From the NCBI GenBank assembly GCA_035578175.1, contig JAQMRL010000012.1, positions 20,642,671-20,706,670 of the forward strand: 64,000 nucleotides of DNA, written 5' to 3'. Under the pieces are notes generated by a model. That model did not search any database. It had not been told where the DNA came from and saw nothing but the letters and a program-made list of their open reading frames with translations. A program made the translations under genes and the position numbers. The DNA is from Catonia carolina (lineage: Eukaryota > Arthropoda > Insecta > Hemiptera > Achilidae). This document shows positions 10,985 to 23,794 of the stretch, in pieces; the first letter of the stretch is position 1, and every line of letters begins with the position of its first letter.

Positions 10985-13064
10985 ATGTCCACAGCTCCGT
11001 GGTACCTACGTCATTAACCAACCCTTACACACACCCACGAGCGCGCGGCACCCCTATACCTGCCTAGCGGTGTTCTACATTCTTAGTAGTGTCACCTACT
11101 ACTGTCGATTTCTTTATTACAGATACCCGAGTTTGGAGCCTTGTTCTTCAAAACCGCTTGATGAATATTATCGTTCTATGCACCAAAATTTAGCTAATTT
11201 CAATCTGCGTTGTTACATGTCAGTTTCATATTTTTAGCGTTTATTAATATTTTGATATCAGGATGAGACGGAAAAAAGAGCCGGTTTATTTTGTTGCTGC
11301 AACACATTGGATGCATTTAGAGGCTTATAACTCAAACACCGCTCGAACGATTTATTTGAGATTTCGCCGAAATATAAACCTGTATGTTATTGTACGTACG
11401 AAATTTCAAATTTTTAGCTTATTTAAATTTTGAGTTATTAGTAAAATTCTGAACCCCTGTTAACTCCGTAACCGCTCATTAATTCGACAATTTCAAAAAA
11501 TCTTTGTATCCAGTATAAAAAAATTAATACAAATTATTAATATTATGGAACAGCGATTGACCAGTTATTTGGTACAATTTTTTAAATATTTAAATAATGG
11601 TAGATGGTGCGGGGGATGGAATAAGCTTAACCATGTTGCCACGTCTTTTAATCGGTTGTGTTTTTTCTTTTCTTGTTAAAGTCGCCTTCCGACGCAACAT
11701 ACAACAAGTAGTTTAGTTGAAAATTTTGTAAGTAAATGATGAATGGGTAATTAACATTGCATTGTCACGTTTGTTATGCGTGTACTGGAGGGACAGGTCC
11801 CAGGTATGCTAATAAAAATAGGTTGTAGGCCTACCGATTTACAACGCGGCAGCATTCTTAAGGTTCTTCCACCCCCCTCGCAGCATCATCTATCATTATT
11901 TAAATACTTAAAAAATTCTACCGAATAACTGTTTAATTGGCGTTCCATAATATTAATGAATTTGTATTAATTGTTTTGTACTGAATACAATGATTTTCCT
12001 GAAATTGCCGAATTAATGAGCGGTTTCGGTGTTAACAGTGGTTCAGAATTTTACTAATAACTCAAAATTTAAATAAGCTAAAAATCTGAAATTTCGTACG
12101 TGCAATAACAACATATACGTAGGTTTATACTCCGGCGAAATCTTAAATAGATCGGTCGACCGGTGTTTGAGATAACCCTCTAAATGTGTTGTAGCAACAA
12201 GAAAACCGGCTCTTTTTTTCTTCTCATCTTGATATCGGAATATTAATAAACGCAAAAAATATAAAACTAACAAGTAACAACGCAGATTAAAATCAGCTAA
12301 ATTTTAGTGTATAGTACGTGATAATTGAACAAGTGGTTTTGAAGAAACAAGGCTCCAAACTTGTGTATCTGCAATAAAGAAATCGACAGTAGGCACTTGA
12401 CTGCAATACTAACATGTTGGCTGCAATTCTTTTTATCAGAATTGTATAATAATTTTCAAAATCTACGTATTATTCCTTGAAAAATGAGTCCAAACACGGT
12501 GTAATTGTGAAAATCCTAAGCATTTCTGATGTTGGATTTCATTCTGACTGCCGTTGTTCAATAATATTAATAAATTTAACAGTTATTATAGATGTAACTA
12601 TAAATAGTCTATTATTATTTTTTATTCATGCAACAATAATAATTATTACATCTTATTCCGTTAATCTTTTCAAAGCTTAATATAATGAATTATATTATAT
12701 GAATTTATATTATAGTGAATTTATATAACTTAATCATTATATTAACACTGTCGGTTTTATACAAAAAATAGAAGTTCATTTATATTTTTTATTTATTTAT
12801 TATTTTTATTATGCTAATTATTGTTACATAATTTTCACAATTACACCGTGTTTGGACTCATTTTTCAAGGAGTAATAAGTAGATTTTGAAAATTATTATA
12901 CAATTTTGATAAAAAAAATAACAACTAATATGGTAATATTGCAGTCAAGCGCCTCACTACTGAAAAATGTAGAACGCAGGTAAGGGGTTGCTGTGCGTGT
13001 GTTTGTGTGTGTAAGAGTCGGTTTATGATTTGGGTTTTCACGGAGCGTGGACGTATTATAATTC
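10985..13064. mobile_element. Long-armed palindromic element with foldback insert
   Basis: Left arm 10985-11101 plus 12392-about 12510 (TGTCCACAGCTCCGTGG...CACTTGACTGCAATA...) is inverted at about 12835-13064 (...GCAGTCAAGCGCC...CACGGAGCGTGGACG). The left arm is split by the foldback element 11102-12389. Without it the element is about 790 bp with roughly 230-bp TIRs. The centre (12510-12835) is very AT-rich and non-coding. Confidence 0.65.
11102..12389. mobile_element. 1288-bp foldback element, TA duplication
   Basis: Begins CTGTCGATTTCTTTATTACA, ends with its inverse GAAATCGACAG, and has TA on both sides (11100-11101, 12390-12391). Arms of about 500 bp (11102-11610 against 11885-12389) surround an unrelated 275-bp core (GGAATAAGCTTAACCATGTT...). 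No ORF of note. TA target suggests a Tc1/mariner-type or related mobiliser. Confidence 0.75.
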
Positions 13065-13121
13065 GGCAATTTCAGAAAATCGTTGTATTCTGTATAAAAA
13101 ATTAATACAAATTCATTAATA

Positions 13122-14077
13122 TAGGGTGATTCAAAAAGAGCGCCGGTTTTGATATATCAAATTAAGAGATTTATTTTATTGAAAAACTGAAAAAAAATAC
13201 ATCAACAAGTTCATCTTACCTTCCGATTTCATGTATGAAAAATGATGTCATGCATGTGTCCTCCTCTACTGCGCTGGCACGCATCAACTCTGTCCATGAA
13301 AGTGGATATTACTGCACGACAAGTTTCGACTTCCATTTGCCCGATAACCCGTCGAATTTCCTCCTTCAAGTCATTGATGTTTCGGGGTTTATTGGCATAC
13401 ACCAATGACTTCAGATGACCCCAAAGATGAAAGTCACAAGGCGTCAATTTTGTTTGCGAAGGTGTCATCATCCTGCCGTTTTCTCAATACCCAGTCAACA
13501 AACTGTCGTCTCTTCTGGTGGTCTGCCACTTTCAAATGTTGCGCCAACTGAATTTTATACGGGTGATATTGGAGATCGTACCGAAGAATTCTCCGTACAG
13601 AAGAACATCGTAAACCCAATTGTTGAGAACGGCGACGTATTGATTTTGCTGGGGTAACAGCCACACTGTCACTAACCAACGCAACGTTCTGCTCAGTTCG
13701 GCCAGAACGGCGACGTCCAGAACTTTTAAGGTCGACTGTTGAACCCGTCTCAAAAAACTTTTTCATGAGCCTGCGAACTGTTGATTCATTCGGTGCTTCA
13801 TTACGTCCTAGAGTACCGCGAAGTCGCCTGACAGTAGCCGCATAACTCTCTCCACTCTGGTAAAATGTTTTGACGATTAACACTCGTTGTGCAATAGTAA
13901 ACTTCTCCATGGTTAGACACAGACTGCGAGAGTACTACACTGCGAACAAGAGAAACTACAACTGAATCGTCAATCGGAATGTTCTCCGAAATAGAAATGA
14001 GGTCTAAAAATGTTGCCAACCGATAAACAAAAATTTACCAGCCGTTTAAAAACCGGCGCTCTTTTTGAATCACCCGT
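13122..14077 (-). mobile_element. Internally deleted mariner, copy 1
   Basis: 956 bp with inverted ends TAGGGTGATTCAAAAAGAGC and ACGGGTGATTCAAAAAGAGC, flanked by TA (13120-13121, 14078-14079). It keeps the transposase N-terminus (13434-13910, HTH region MEKFTIAQRVLIVKTFYQSG) and the C-terminus from LTPCDF on (13229-13471). The part holding the first two catalytic Asp residues is deleted, the join falling just after DDTFANKI. IS630-Tc1-mariner superfamily, DUF4817-type HTH. Confidence 0.9.
13434..13910 (-). pseudogene. Mariner transposase N-terminal part, copy 1
   Basis: 158-codon frame: HTH (AQRVLIVKTFYQSGESYAAT), second HTH/linker (STVRRLMKKFFETGSTVDL) with RRSGRTEQNVALV, then SVRRILRYDLQYHPYKIQLA. 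It ends at the internal deletion. Can at most make a DNA-binding fragment. Confidence 0.85.
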
Positions 14078-14351
14078 TATTATGGAACAGCGATTGACCA
14101 GTTATTCGGCAGAATTTTTTAAATATTTCAATAACAGATATAGTTACTTGAGTCACGAGTTTGCTCTTGTTTGCAACGAGTGGTAAAGGGGGAAAAGCAT
14201 CAGTGCGCATGCGCAACCGCTTTAATTTCAGTGCAACAAACACAACAACTTATACTATACGAAGAGCATATGCAGTATATCGCGGAACCTTTTGTAGGTT
14301 AACCGTAAGAATATAACTGTTTGTTACTATAAACAGTAATGTTAGTTTCTG

Positions 14352-14508
14352 AAACGTGAGCAGACTATTCACAGTGCTGAACGAAATCTAATATGCAGTT
14401 TAATAAAATGCTATAAAGTTGAAGCTAAACAAAAATGTCTTTCCCTGCCTCTTAACAAAAGCCATGAGCGAGTGGCTAACTACAGTGATGTTTCTCTTTC
14501 CACAATTC
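14352..14508 (+). pseudogene. TE-encoded HTH ORF, interrupted by an HLE
   Basis: Open frame KREQTIHSAERNLICSLIKC then LSLPLNKSHERVANYSDVSL, STI: a helix-turn-helix N-terminus seen in insect DDE-type transposases. The HLE at 14513-15476 splits it; IKKEIKVV resumes at about 15477, and decayed sequence runs to about 15760. A second copy without the insertion is at 32320-32640. Confidence 0.6.
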
Positions 14509-14512
14509 AAAA

Positions 14513-15476
14513 TCTGGTGTGAAACACTCACACAACTTTCTCTTGCCAATGCAAATAATTTACAATATAATTTAACATTAGTAATAAAATATTAGAAATG
14601 AACAAAAACTAACCTCAAAAACATAACCTTATTTTAATCATGAGTGAATGACGCAAAATGACAATCGAACTCAGTTTGGCTTAAAAATACGGAAAATCAC
14701 GCTATCACGCTAAACTAGGCTCTGTAGAGAAAAATGCTCTAAACAAAAGTTGTAGATCTTTTAATTTTTTATAAATTTAATTATATACACTTTTGTCGTA
14801 AAATGCATACTAAGACCGAAATGTTAAAAAAATCGATTTTTCTCACGTTTTCGTGAGAAAAAAAACAGAAAATCGCAAATTACCGCTAAACTAAGCGTTA
14901 TACAAAAAAATGTTTGAAACAGAAGTTGTAGGTTTTTAAGTTCTCTACAACTTTTATTAGTATATAAGTTTTTGCGCTAAAATTTATATTAAAGCCGTAA
15001 TCTTAAAAAAAACATCGTTTTTACGTGAAAACAGCCTCACCGAGAATTTCAGCAAACATGGCGCCTACCCTATCTTGTAGAGAATAAAAAATTGAGTAAA
15101 ATAGGCGATTTTTAAAAAAATCGTAGGACCAGTTTTTGAGAAAATCGCAAAAAACTGAAAAATTATACGAATAAACTACTACTTCCGGTTGACCGATTTT
15201 GATGAAAATGTTCGTGTCGCGTCCGGTAGTGGTATGTAACTTAATTTTCAAGTTTCAAGTTCGTACGATGTTCCGTTCTTGAGATATTCTGTTCACACAC
15301 AGACACACAGACACACACACACACAGACACACACACAGACCAATCGCTAAAAACATGTTTTTTGGGTTCAGGGGGTCTGAAAACGTATAGATCCGGTGAA
15401 AACTCGATTTCGAAAAATCGACATGAAAACAATACTTTCCTTCCTATATATTCATATAGGCAAGAGAAAGTAAAAA
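14513..15476 (+). mobile_element. HLE full-length copy in the HTH ORF
   Basis: 964 bp, TCTGG...GTAAAAA. Modules at 14708 and 14884, exactly 176 bp apart. Short CA/GA-interrupted microsatellite at 15294-15340. The matching empty site is 32520-32535. Confidence 0.88.
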
Positions 15477-16309
15477 AATAAAGAAGGAAATTAAAGTCGT
15501 CAAGAAGCTATTCTTGAGCAGTTCTGTTGACACCTGGTAAAAAAAAGGAAACGGTTTGGTAGAGTCTAGTGAGACTGATAGTGAAAACGCCGGTGACAGC
15601 GATAGTAAAGAAGGCGAAGAAGAAGGTGTATGTAGAAACTGTGCGGTAGTAAAATGTACGAATAGTGTCTCACTGTTGAGGTTGGCAGCAATGTCAAATT
15701 TTCACTTCCCTTCCTCACAGCCCATCCATACGCAAAAGGCAATCTCGTGACTTCAGTATCTATACATTAAGCGGAGGCTGGAAGAAGCTTAACCATTTTG
15801 CCACATCTTTTAATCGGTACTGTTACTTTCTCTAGCTGCTGAAGTCGCCTTCCAACGTAACATTCAACTACTTCAATTAACAAGAAGACCTTTTCTTTAA
15901 TACAATGGTTCATATTACTTTTCATAGTAATTTATATGTTAATATAGGCCCAATGTTTTCATAAAAATGTACTTTTCGTAGTATTTAGTTAAAATTAGCC
16001 TACTTTTGGTTTTATTAATAACTCACAAAACTTAACGATTTTTGGTTAGGCAATTTTCGAATATACAAATAGCGCTTTCAAAATTTTTTGGCAATCTTCA
16101 ATCAGCTTTTGTCATGAGGGCTTTGGACCACCAATGGGTGGGTTTAAAAATTGTGTTGTTTTTTCTACTTTTTTATTTAATTTTTTCTTTCTTGGGGTGA
16201 CGTCACCCTAAGAAAGGATATTTTCCTCGTAGTTCCTGAAAAATTGTTTGACTGTATCTTTAACTCAGACTAGTCATTACTAAGACCGTTCGCTGTGATA
16301 TCTAAAAAA
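15477..16309. other. HTH-ORF remnant, then unassigned sequence
   Basis: To 15760 this is the continuation of the split HTH ORF (paralog at 32524-32930). 15765-15870 matches the core of the foldback elements (AGAAGCTTAACCATTTTGCC). The rest shows nothing recognisable. Confidence 0.5.
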
Positions 16310-16703
16310 TCTGGTTTGAAACACTCACCCGACTTTCTGTTGTCAGTGTTAATAATTAAAAATTTAACCTATGTTTAATCATAAGTAAACAATGTAAAAT
16401 TAGAAACATTACCTAATTTTAACTATGAGTTAAAATTAAAATCAATCTCTGTGGAACGTTTACGTTCCACAGAGATTGATCCACAGAGTCCACAGAGATT
16501 GATCCACAGAGTTCCACAGAGGTTGATTTAAACTAAAAAATACGAAAAACTGTAATTAACGCTGAACTATGCTCTGTAGAAAAAAAATTTCTGAATTCAA
16601 AATTTTTGGTTTTTTAATTTTGTAAAACTTATAAATTATATAAATTTTTGTCATAAAATACATGCAATTGCCGCAATCTTTAACAATAACATTTTTCTAC
16701 CTA

Positions 16704-17338
16704 CAGTAGAGCCGCGGTTATCCGAACCCCGACTAACCGAGTTCCGGGTTAACCGAGGTAGTCCCAAAAAGTACCAATCAAAGCGGAATCCGCATTTAGC
16801 GGCAAATAGATCATAATACTATTGCGTAGTACATTCCTGTACTCTACTTATATTAGTCACATACGGTTCCGTCAAAAAGGGTTCCGGTAAATAAAACCAC
16901 AGGTTTAAATCAATATTAAATACAGTTCTGTACAGTACAGTAATCTCAATGCTTTGTTAATCATCAATACAGTTTTGTTAATGCTTTTTTACGACGTTTG
17001 GAATAAGACGAACTACAGTATGTACACTAAATGTCACGTTGTTCAATAAAACTCAAACTCGCTGTACTGTAATGTGTGTGCTACTGCGAAGTGTACAGTA
17101 CAGCCTTATATATATATATATATCTTTTTATATTTTATATTTTTATTTGTTCGTCATTTTTCGTTTGATAATACAGTAGATGCCTTTTTTTCAGATATTT
17201 GTCCACGTTTTTATTCATTTCACCAGTTTACTACCATACATTTCCATCTCGATTTTTGACAGAGTCTGTGTTATGCGAGTTTTCGATTATCCAAGGTACC
17301 CTCGGTTTACATTACCACAGATAATTGAGGCTGTGCTG
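16704..17338. mobile_element. Tigger/pogo-type MITE
   Basis: 635 bp, TA on both sides (16702-16703, 17339-17340). Ends CAGTAGAGCCGCGGTTATCC and, inverted, CAGCACAGCCTCAATTATCT; the CAGT-AGA-CCTC--TTATCC pattern is that of pogo/Tigger elements. No transposase. Confidence 0.8.
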
Positions 17339-17743
17339 TATTTTATTGAGCAAAAATAATACAGAAAATCACTAATTGACGTTAAACTAAACTTTTTAGG
17401 TAACAATGTTTGAAATGTTTGCCAACTTCAGTTGCATTCGTTTTTGTCATAAAAAGCATATTAAAGCCGTAATTAAAAAAAAAACATTTCTACTACGAGA
17501 GCGCAGCCTTCAAATTTGAGCCCCTTGCACTGTCTTGTAGTGCATAAAAAATGCAGTAAATGGGGTTTTTAAAAATCTTAGTAGCCGTTTTTGAAAATAT
17601 TACAAATAAGTGAAAAATTACACAAATAAACCACTACTTCCGTTTCACCGATTTCGTTGAAAATGTTCGTGTCGGGTCCCTTAGTAGTACCTAGGCCCTA
17701 ATCTAAGTTCCAAGTTTCAACTTCGTACAATATTCCGTTTATG

Positions 17744-17822
17744 AGATCTCTCTCTCTCTCTCTCTCTCTCACTCACTCACTCACTCACTCACTCACTCAC
17801 ACATACACACACGCGCGCACAC

Positions 17823-17870
<48 letters not shown>
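17744..17870 (+). repeat. Compound (CT)n(CTCA)n(CA)n microsatellite
   Basis: CT run, then seven or so CTCA units, then CA repeats with ACGCGC interruptions, in the HLE microsatellite slot. Confidence 0.95.
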
Positions 17871-17872
<2 letters not shown>

Positions 17873-18137
17873 CAACTGGTAGAAATTGGTGTTTTTGTTG
17901 AAAAATCGAAACGAAAACAATACTTTCCTACCCTATTTATTCATACAGGGCAAAATAAAAAATAAAAAGATGGATCTTATTATTTCCTACTGTATTAGTG
18001 TGTTTGGGGTGATAGTTCACCCCTATTACCATTGTTGTTATCTAAATCTTAGTAGAGCGTGATTGAAGGAATGAACACTCTCAGAGTAGCCAAAATTACC
18101 CAAAGTTGAAACGAATTAATTTGTAACTCGTATTTTA

Positions 18138-18555
18138 TCTTGCCGTATATGAATATGTAGGGAAGTAAAAAAGGTATTGTTCTCATGTCGATTTTTAAAA
18201 TCGAGTTTTCACCAGAAATACACGTGTTCTCAGACTCTCTGAACCCAAAAAAGCATAATTAGCCTATATGCAGATTGTGTGTGTGTTTGTACGAAAATAA
18301 GTGAATTCGAGAGAAATAGTGTGAGGGAGGGTTAGAGAGAGAAAGTGATAAGAGTAAACAAAGAGATTGAAAGTGTGTGTGTGTGTGTGTGCGCGCGCGC
18401 TCGATAAAACAAATGTTTTGTGGGAAAAATTTCTTAAGAACCGAATTAAGGCTTGTTAAATTATGTTTAATCATTACTTTACCAATGATTAAACATAGCT
18501 TATACTGGTCATTATTTACATTGGCAAGGAATGTCGGGTGATTGTTCCATACCGG
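18138..18555 (-). mobile_element. HLE deletion derivative, reverse
   Basis: 3' end (CCGTATATGAATATGTAGGG) to the microsatellite slot (GT/GC run at 18375-18401), then directly the 5' end part (ACATTGGCAAGGAATGTCGG); the middle is missing. Confidence 0.6.
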
Positions 18556-18834
18556 ATTTGTTTTCTTTAAGTTTTATCCCACCGGAATGGAGTGATCTTT
18601 CTGGCAAGATAAATCTCATAACAATGCCGTTATGTTATGTTATCTTCACCTAAACTAATGAACGAACACAATTCCTTTAGTTTTAGGCTTCCTTTGCTGG
18701 TTAACCCCTATAACAATTTTTTGTTAAGTCGGCATTCGAAATAAATATTCATCATGATTGAAATGAGGTTTGTTTTTCATTTTACTTTGGTTACTAATGA
18801 TTAACCGTAAGAGTTGTGTGAGTTTCGTATTAGA
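18556..18834 (+). repeat. Fragment related to 9760-10250
   Basis: Shares GATAAATCTCATAACAATGC and the TATAACAATTTTTTGTT...CATCATGATT stretches with 9771-10250 in rearranged order. No gene. Confidence 0.5.
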
Positions 18835-18968
18835 TTTTTACTCTTTCTTACCTATATGAATAAATAGAAAGCAAAGTATTGTTTTCATGTTGATTTTTCT
18901 AAATCTAGTTTTCATCGGATCTACACGTTTTCAGACCCCCTGAACCCAAAAAACATGTTTTTAGCGAT

Positions 18969-19000
<32 letters not shown>

Positions 19001-19785
19001 GTCTGTGTGAACAAAATAACTCAAGAAAGGATTATCATACGAACTTGAAACTTAAAACTTAAGTTAGGTACTACTACCGGACCCGACAAGAACATTTTCA
19101 TCAAAATCGGCTGACCAGATGTAGTAGTTTATTCATGTTAACACTTTTTGCGATTTTCTCGAAAACGGCTGCTACGATTTCTTTTAAATCGCCTCATTTA
19201 CTACATTGTTTATGCTCTATAAGAAAGGGTAGGTGCCATGTCTACTGAAATTCTTAGGGAGGCTTTGCGTAGAAAAAATTTTTTTCTTTTTATAAGATTG
19301 CGGCTTTAATGTGCATTTTAGCACAAAAATGAATATAATTAAAGTTGTAGAGAATTTAAAAACCTACAACTTTTATTTCAAACATTATTTGTGTATAACG
19401 TTTAGTTTAGCGGTAATTAGCGATTTTCTGTTTTTTTTTTCACGAAAATGTTTGAAAAAAAATCGATTTTTTTGTAAAATTAGTTTGCATTTTACGATAA
19501 AAGTGTGTATAAAATCAAACTTATCAAATTTATTAAAAGATCTACAACTTTATATAGCGCATTTTTCTCTACAGAGCCTAATTTAGCGTGAAAGAGTGAT
19601 TTTCCGTGTTTTTAAGCTAAACTGAGGTTGGTTTTCATTTTCCGTCTTTCACTCATGATTTAAAATAAGGTTATGTTTTTGAGGTTAGTTTTTTGTTTAT
19701 TTCTTGTATTTTATTACTAATGTTAGGTTATATTGTTCATTATTTGCATTGGCATGAGAAAGTTGTGTGAGTGTTTCACACCAGA
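18835..19785 (-). mobile_element. HLE, tandem array unit 1
   Basis: 951 bp, reverse. It ends at 19785 and the next unit begins at 19786 with no spacer (junction reads CCAGA|TTTTTACTTTCTC). Microsatellite at 18972-19007. Confidence 0.88.
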
Positions 19786-20879
<1,094 letters not shown>

Positions 20880-21014
20880 TTTTTACTTTCTCTTGTCTAT
20901 ATGAATATATAGGAAGGAAAGTATTGTTTTCATGTCGATTTTTCGAATTCGAGTTTTCACCGGATCTATACGTTTTCAGACCCCTGAACCCAAAAAACAT
21001 GTTTTTAGCGATTG

Positions 21015-21123
<109 letters not shown>

Positions 21124-21512
21124 AACAGAATATCTCAAGAACGGAACATTGTACGAACTTGAAACTTGAAAATTAAGTTACATACCACTACCGGACCCGA
21201 CACGAACATTTTCATCAAAATCGGTCAACCGGAACTAGTAGTTTATTCGTATAATTTTTCACTTTTTTGCGATTTTCTCAAAAACTGGTCCAACGATTTT
21301 TTTTTAAATCGCCTGGTTTACTACATTTTTTATGCTCTACAAGATAGGGTAGGCGCCATGTTTGCTGAAATTCTGCGTGAGGCTGTTTTTACGTAAAAAC
21401 ATTTTCTTTTTAAGATTGCGGCTTTATATGCATTTTAGCGCAAAACGTTATATAATAAAAGTTGTAGAGAATTTAGAAACCTACAACTTTTATTTCAAAC
21501 ATTTTTTTTGTA

Positions 21513-22466
21513 ACGGGTGATTCAAAAAGAGCGCCGGTTTTTAAACGGGTGGTAAATTTTTGTTTATCGGTTGGCAACATTGTTAGACCTCATTTCTATT
21601 TCGGAGAACATTCCGATTGCCGATTGAGTTGTTGTTTCTCTTGTTCGCAGTGTAGTACTCTCGCAGTCTGTGTCTAACCATGGAGAAGTTTACTATTGCA
21701 CAACGAGTGTTAATCGTCAAAACATTTTACCAGAGTGGAGAGAGTTATGCGGCTACTGTCAGGCGACTTCGCGGTACTCTAGGACGTAATGAAGCACCGA
21801 ATGAATCATCAGTTCGCAGGCTCATGAAAAAGTTTTTTGAGACGGGTTCAACAGTCGACCTTAAAAGTTCTGGACGTCGTCGTTCTGGCCGAACTGAGCA
21901 GAACGTTGCGTTGGTTCGTGACAGTGTGGCTGTTAGCCCAGCAAAATCAATACGTCGCCGTTCTCAACAATTGGGTTTACGATGTTCTTCTGTACGGAGA
22001 ATTCTTCGGTACGATCTCCAATATCACCCATATAAAATTCAGTTTCTGCACGAGAAACAATGTTGTTGCTCCGTGAACGGTTCCAGGATCGCATCATTTC
22101 TCGTAATTCCGACCATCAATGGCCACCAAGGTCGTGTGCCTTGACGCCTTGTGACTTTCATTTTTGGGGTCATCGTAAGTCATTGGTGTATGCCAATAAA
22201 CACCGAAACATCAATGACTTGAAGGAGGAAATTCGACGGGTTATCGGGCAAATGGAAGTCGAAACTTGTCGGGCAGTAATATCCTATTTCATGGACAGAG
22301 TTGATGCGTGCCAGCGCAGTAGAGGAGGACACATGCATGACATCATTTTTCATACATGAAATCGGAAGGTAAGATGAACTTGTTGATGTATTTATTTTCA
22401 GTTTTTCAATAAAATAAATCTCTTAATTTGATATATCAAAACCGGCGCTCTTTTTGAATCACCCTA
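21513..22466 (+). mobile_element. Internally deleted mariner, copy 2
   Basis: 954 bp, same ends as copy 1, TA duplication (21511-21512, 22467-22468). N-terminal frame 21680-22144 leaves the transposase at HPYKIQ. Coding resemblance resumes with LRERFQDRIISRNSDHQWPP and LTPCDFHFWGH (22060-22359). The deletion endpoints differ from copy 1, so the two arose by separate deletions. Confidence 0.9.
21680..22144 (+). pseudogene. Mariner transposase N-terminal part, copy 2
   Basis: The first 120 codons or so are nearly the same as in copy 1; after HPYKIQ the frame is shifted by the deletion. Lacks the first two catalytic Asp residues. Confidence 0.85.
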
Positions 22467-22838
22467 TATAACGCTTAGTTTAGCGGTAATTAGCAATTTT
22501 CTGTTTTTTTCTCACAAAAACGTGTGAAAAATCTATTTTTTTAAGAATTCGGCCTTAGAATGCATTTTACGACAAAAGTGTATGTAATAAAATTTATAGG
22601 AAGTAAGGAGATCTACAACTTTTATTTAAAGCATTTTTCTCTACAGTGCCTCGTTTAGCGTGAATGAGCGATTTTCTATATTTTTAAGCCAAACTGAGGT
22701 CGATTTTAATTTTGTGTATTTCACTAATGTTTATTGAGGTTAGTTTTTTCTTTATTTCTAATGTTTTATTACTAATGTTAGGTTTATTGTTAATTATTTG
22801 CATTGGCAAGAGAAAGATGTGTGAGTGTTCACACCAGA

Positions 22839-23790
22839 TTTTTCACTTTCTGTTGCCTATATGAATATGTATGAAGGAAAGTATTGTTTTCATGTCGATT
22901 TTTCGAAATCGAGTTTTCACCGGATCTACACGTTTTCGGACCCCCTGAACCCAAAAAACATGTTTTAGCGATTGGTGTGTGTGTGCGCGTGCGCGCGCGC
23001 GTGTGTCTGTGTGTGAACAAAATATCTCAAGACCGGAACATCGTACGAACTTGAAACTTGAAACTTAAGTTACATACCACTACTGGACCCGACACGAACA
23101 TTTTCATGAAAATCGGTCAACCGGAAGTAGTAGTTTATTCGTGTAATTTTTCACTTTTTTGCGATTTTCTCAAAAACTGGTCCTACGATTTTTTTTAAAT
23201 TGCGTGATTTACTACATTTTTTATGCTCTACAAGATCGGGTAGGCGCCATGTTTGCTGAAATTCTTGGTAAGGCTGTTTTCGCGTAAAAGAATTGTTTTT
23301 TTAAGATTGCGGCTTTCGTATGCATTTCAGCGCAAAAATGTATATAATAAAATTTGTAGAGAATGTAAAATCCTACAACTTTTATTTCAAACATTTTTTT
23401 GTATAACGCTTAGTTTAGCGGTATTTAGCGATTTTCTGTTTTTTCTCACTAAAACGTGTGAAAAATCGATTTTATTAAGATTTCGGCCTTAGTAGGCATT
23501 TTACGACAAACGTGTATATAATCAAATTTATAGGAAATTAAAAGATCTACAACTTTTATTTAAAGCATTTTTTTTCTACAGAGCTTGGTTTAGCGTGAAA
23601 GAGTGATTTTCCATATTTTTAAGCTGAACTAAAGTTGATTTTCATTTTGCGTCTTTCACTCATGATTAAAATTAGGTTATGTTATTAAAGTTAGTTTTTT
23701 GTTTACTTCTAATGTTTTATTAATAATGTTAGGTGTATTGTTAATTATTTGAATTGGCAAGAGAAAGTTGTGTGAGTGTTTCACACCTGA
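22839..23790 (-). mobile_element. HLE, tandem array unit 4
   Basis: 952 bp, reverse; closes the array. Short GT/GC microsatellite at 22977-23012. Confidence 0.88.
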
Positions 23791-23794
23791 TTTT

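Larger units (their letters stand above)
10612..14135 (+). repeat. Foldback-family arm broken by two nested insertions
   Basis: Arm sequence at 10612-10984 continues, after a palindromic element (10985-13064), at 13065-13121, and after a mariner (13122-14077 plus TA) at 14078-14135 (TTATGGAACAGCGATTGACC onward). The uninterrupted order is seen at 11102-11610 and 24232-24735. Confidence 0.7.
16310..17965 (+). mobile_element. Divergent HLE with a Tigger-type MITE inside
   Basis: Starts TCTGGTTTGAAACACTCACC and ends near CATACAGGGCAAAATAAAAA. Old copy; split by 16704-17338. Carries the compound microsatellite at 17744-17870 and a palindrome at 16441-16480. Confidence 0.75.

Noticed and set aside
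15556..15750. 64-codon acidic ORF as a gene
   Set aside because: It is the decayed continuation of the HTH transposon ORF whose paralog at 32540 is also broken.
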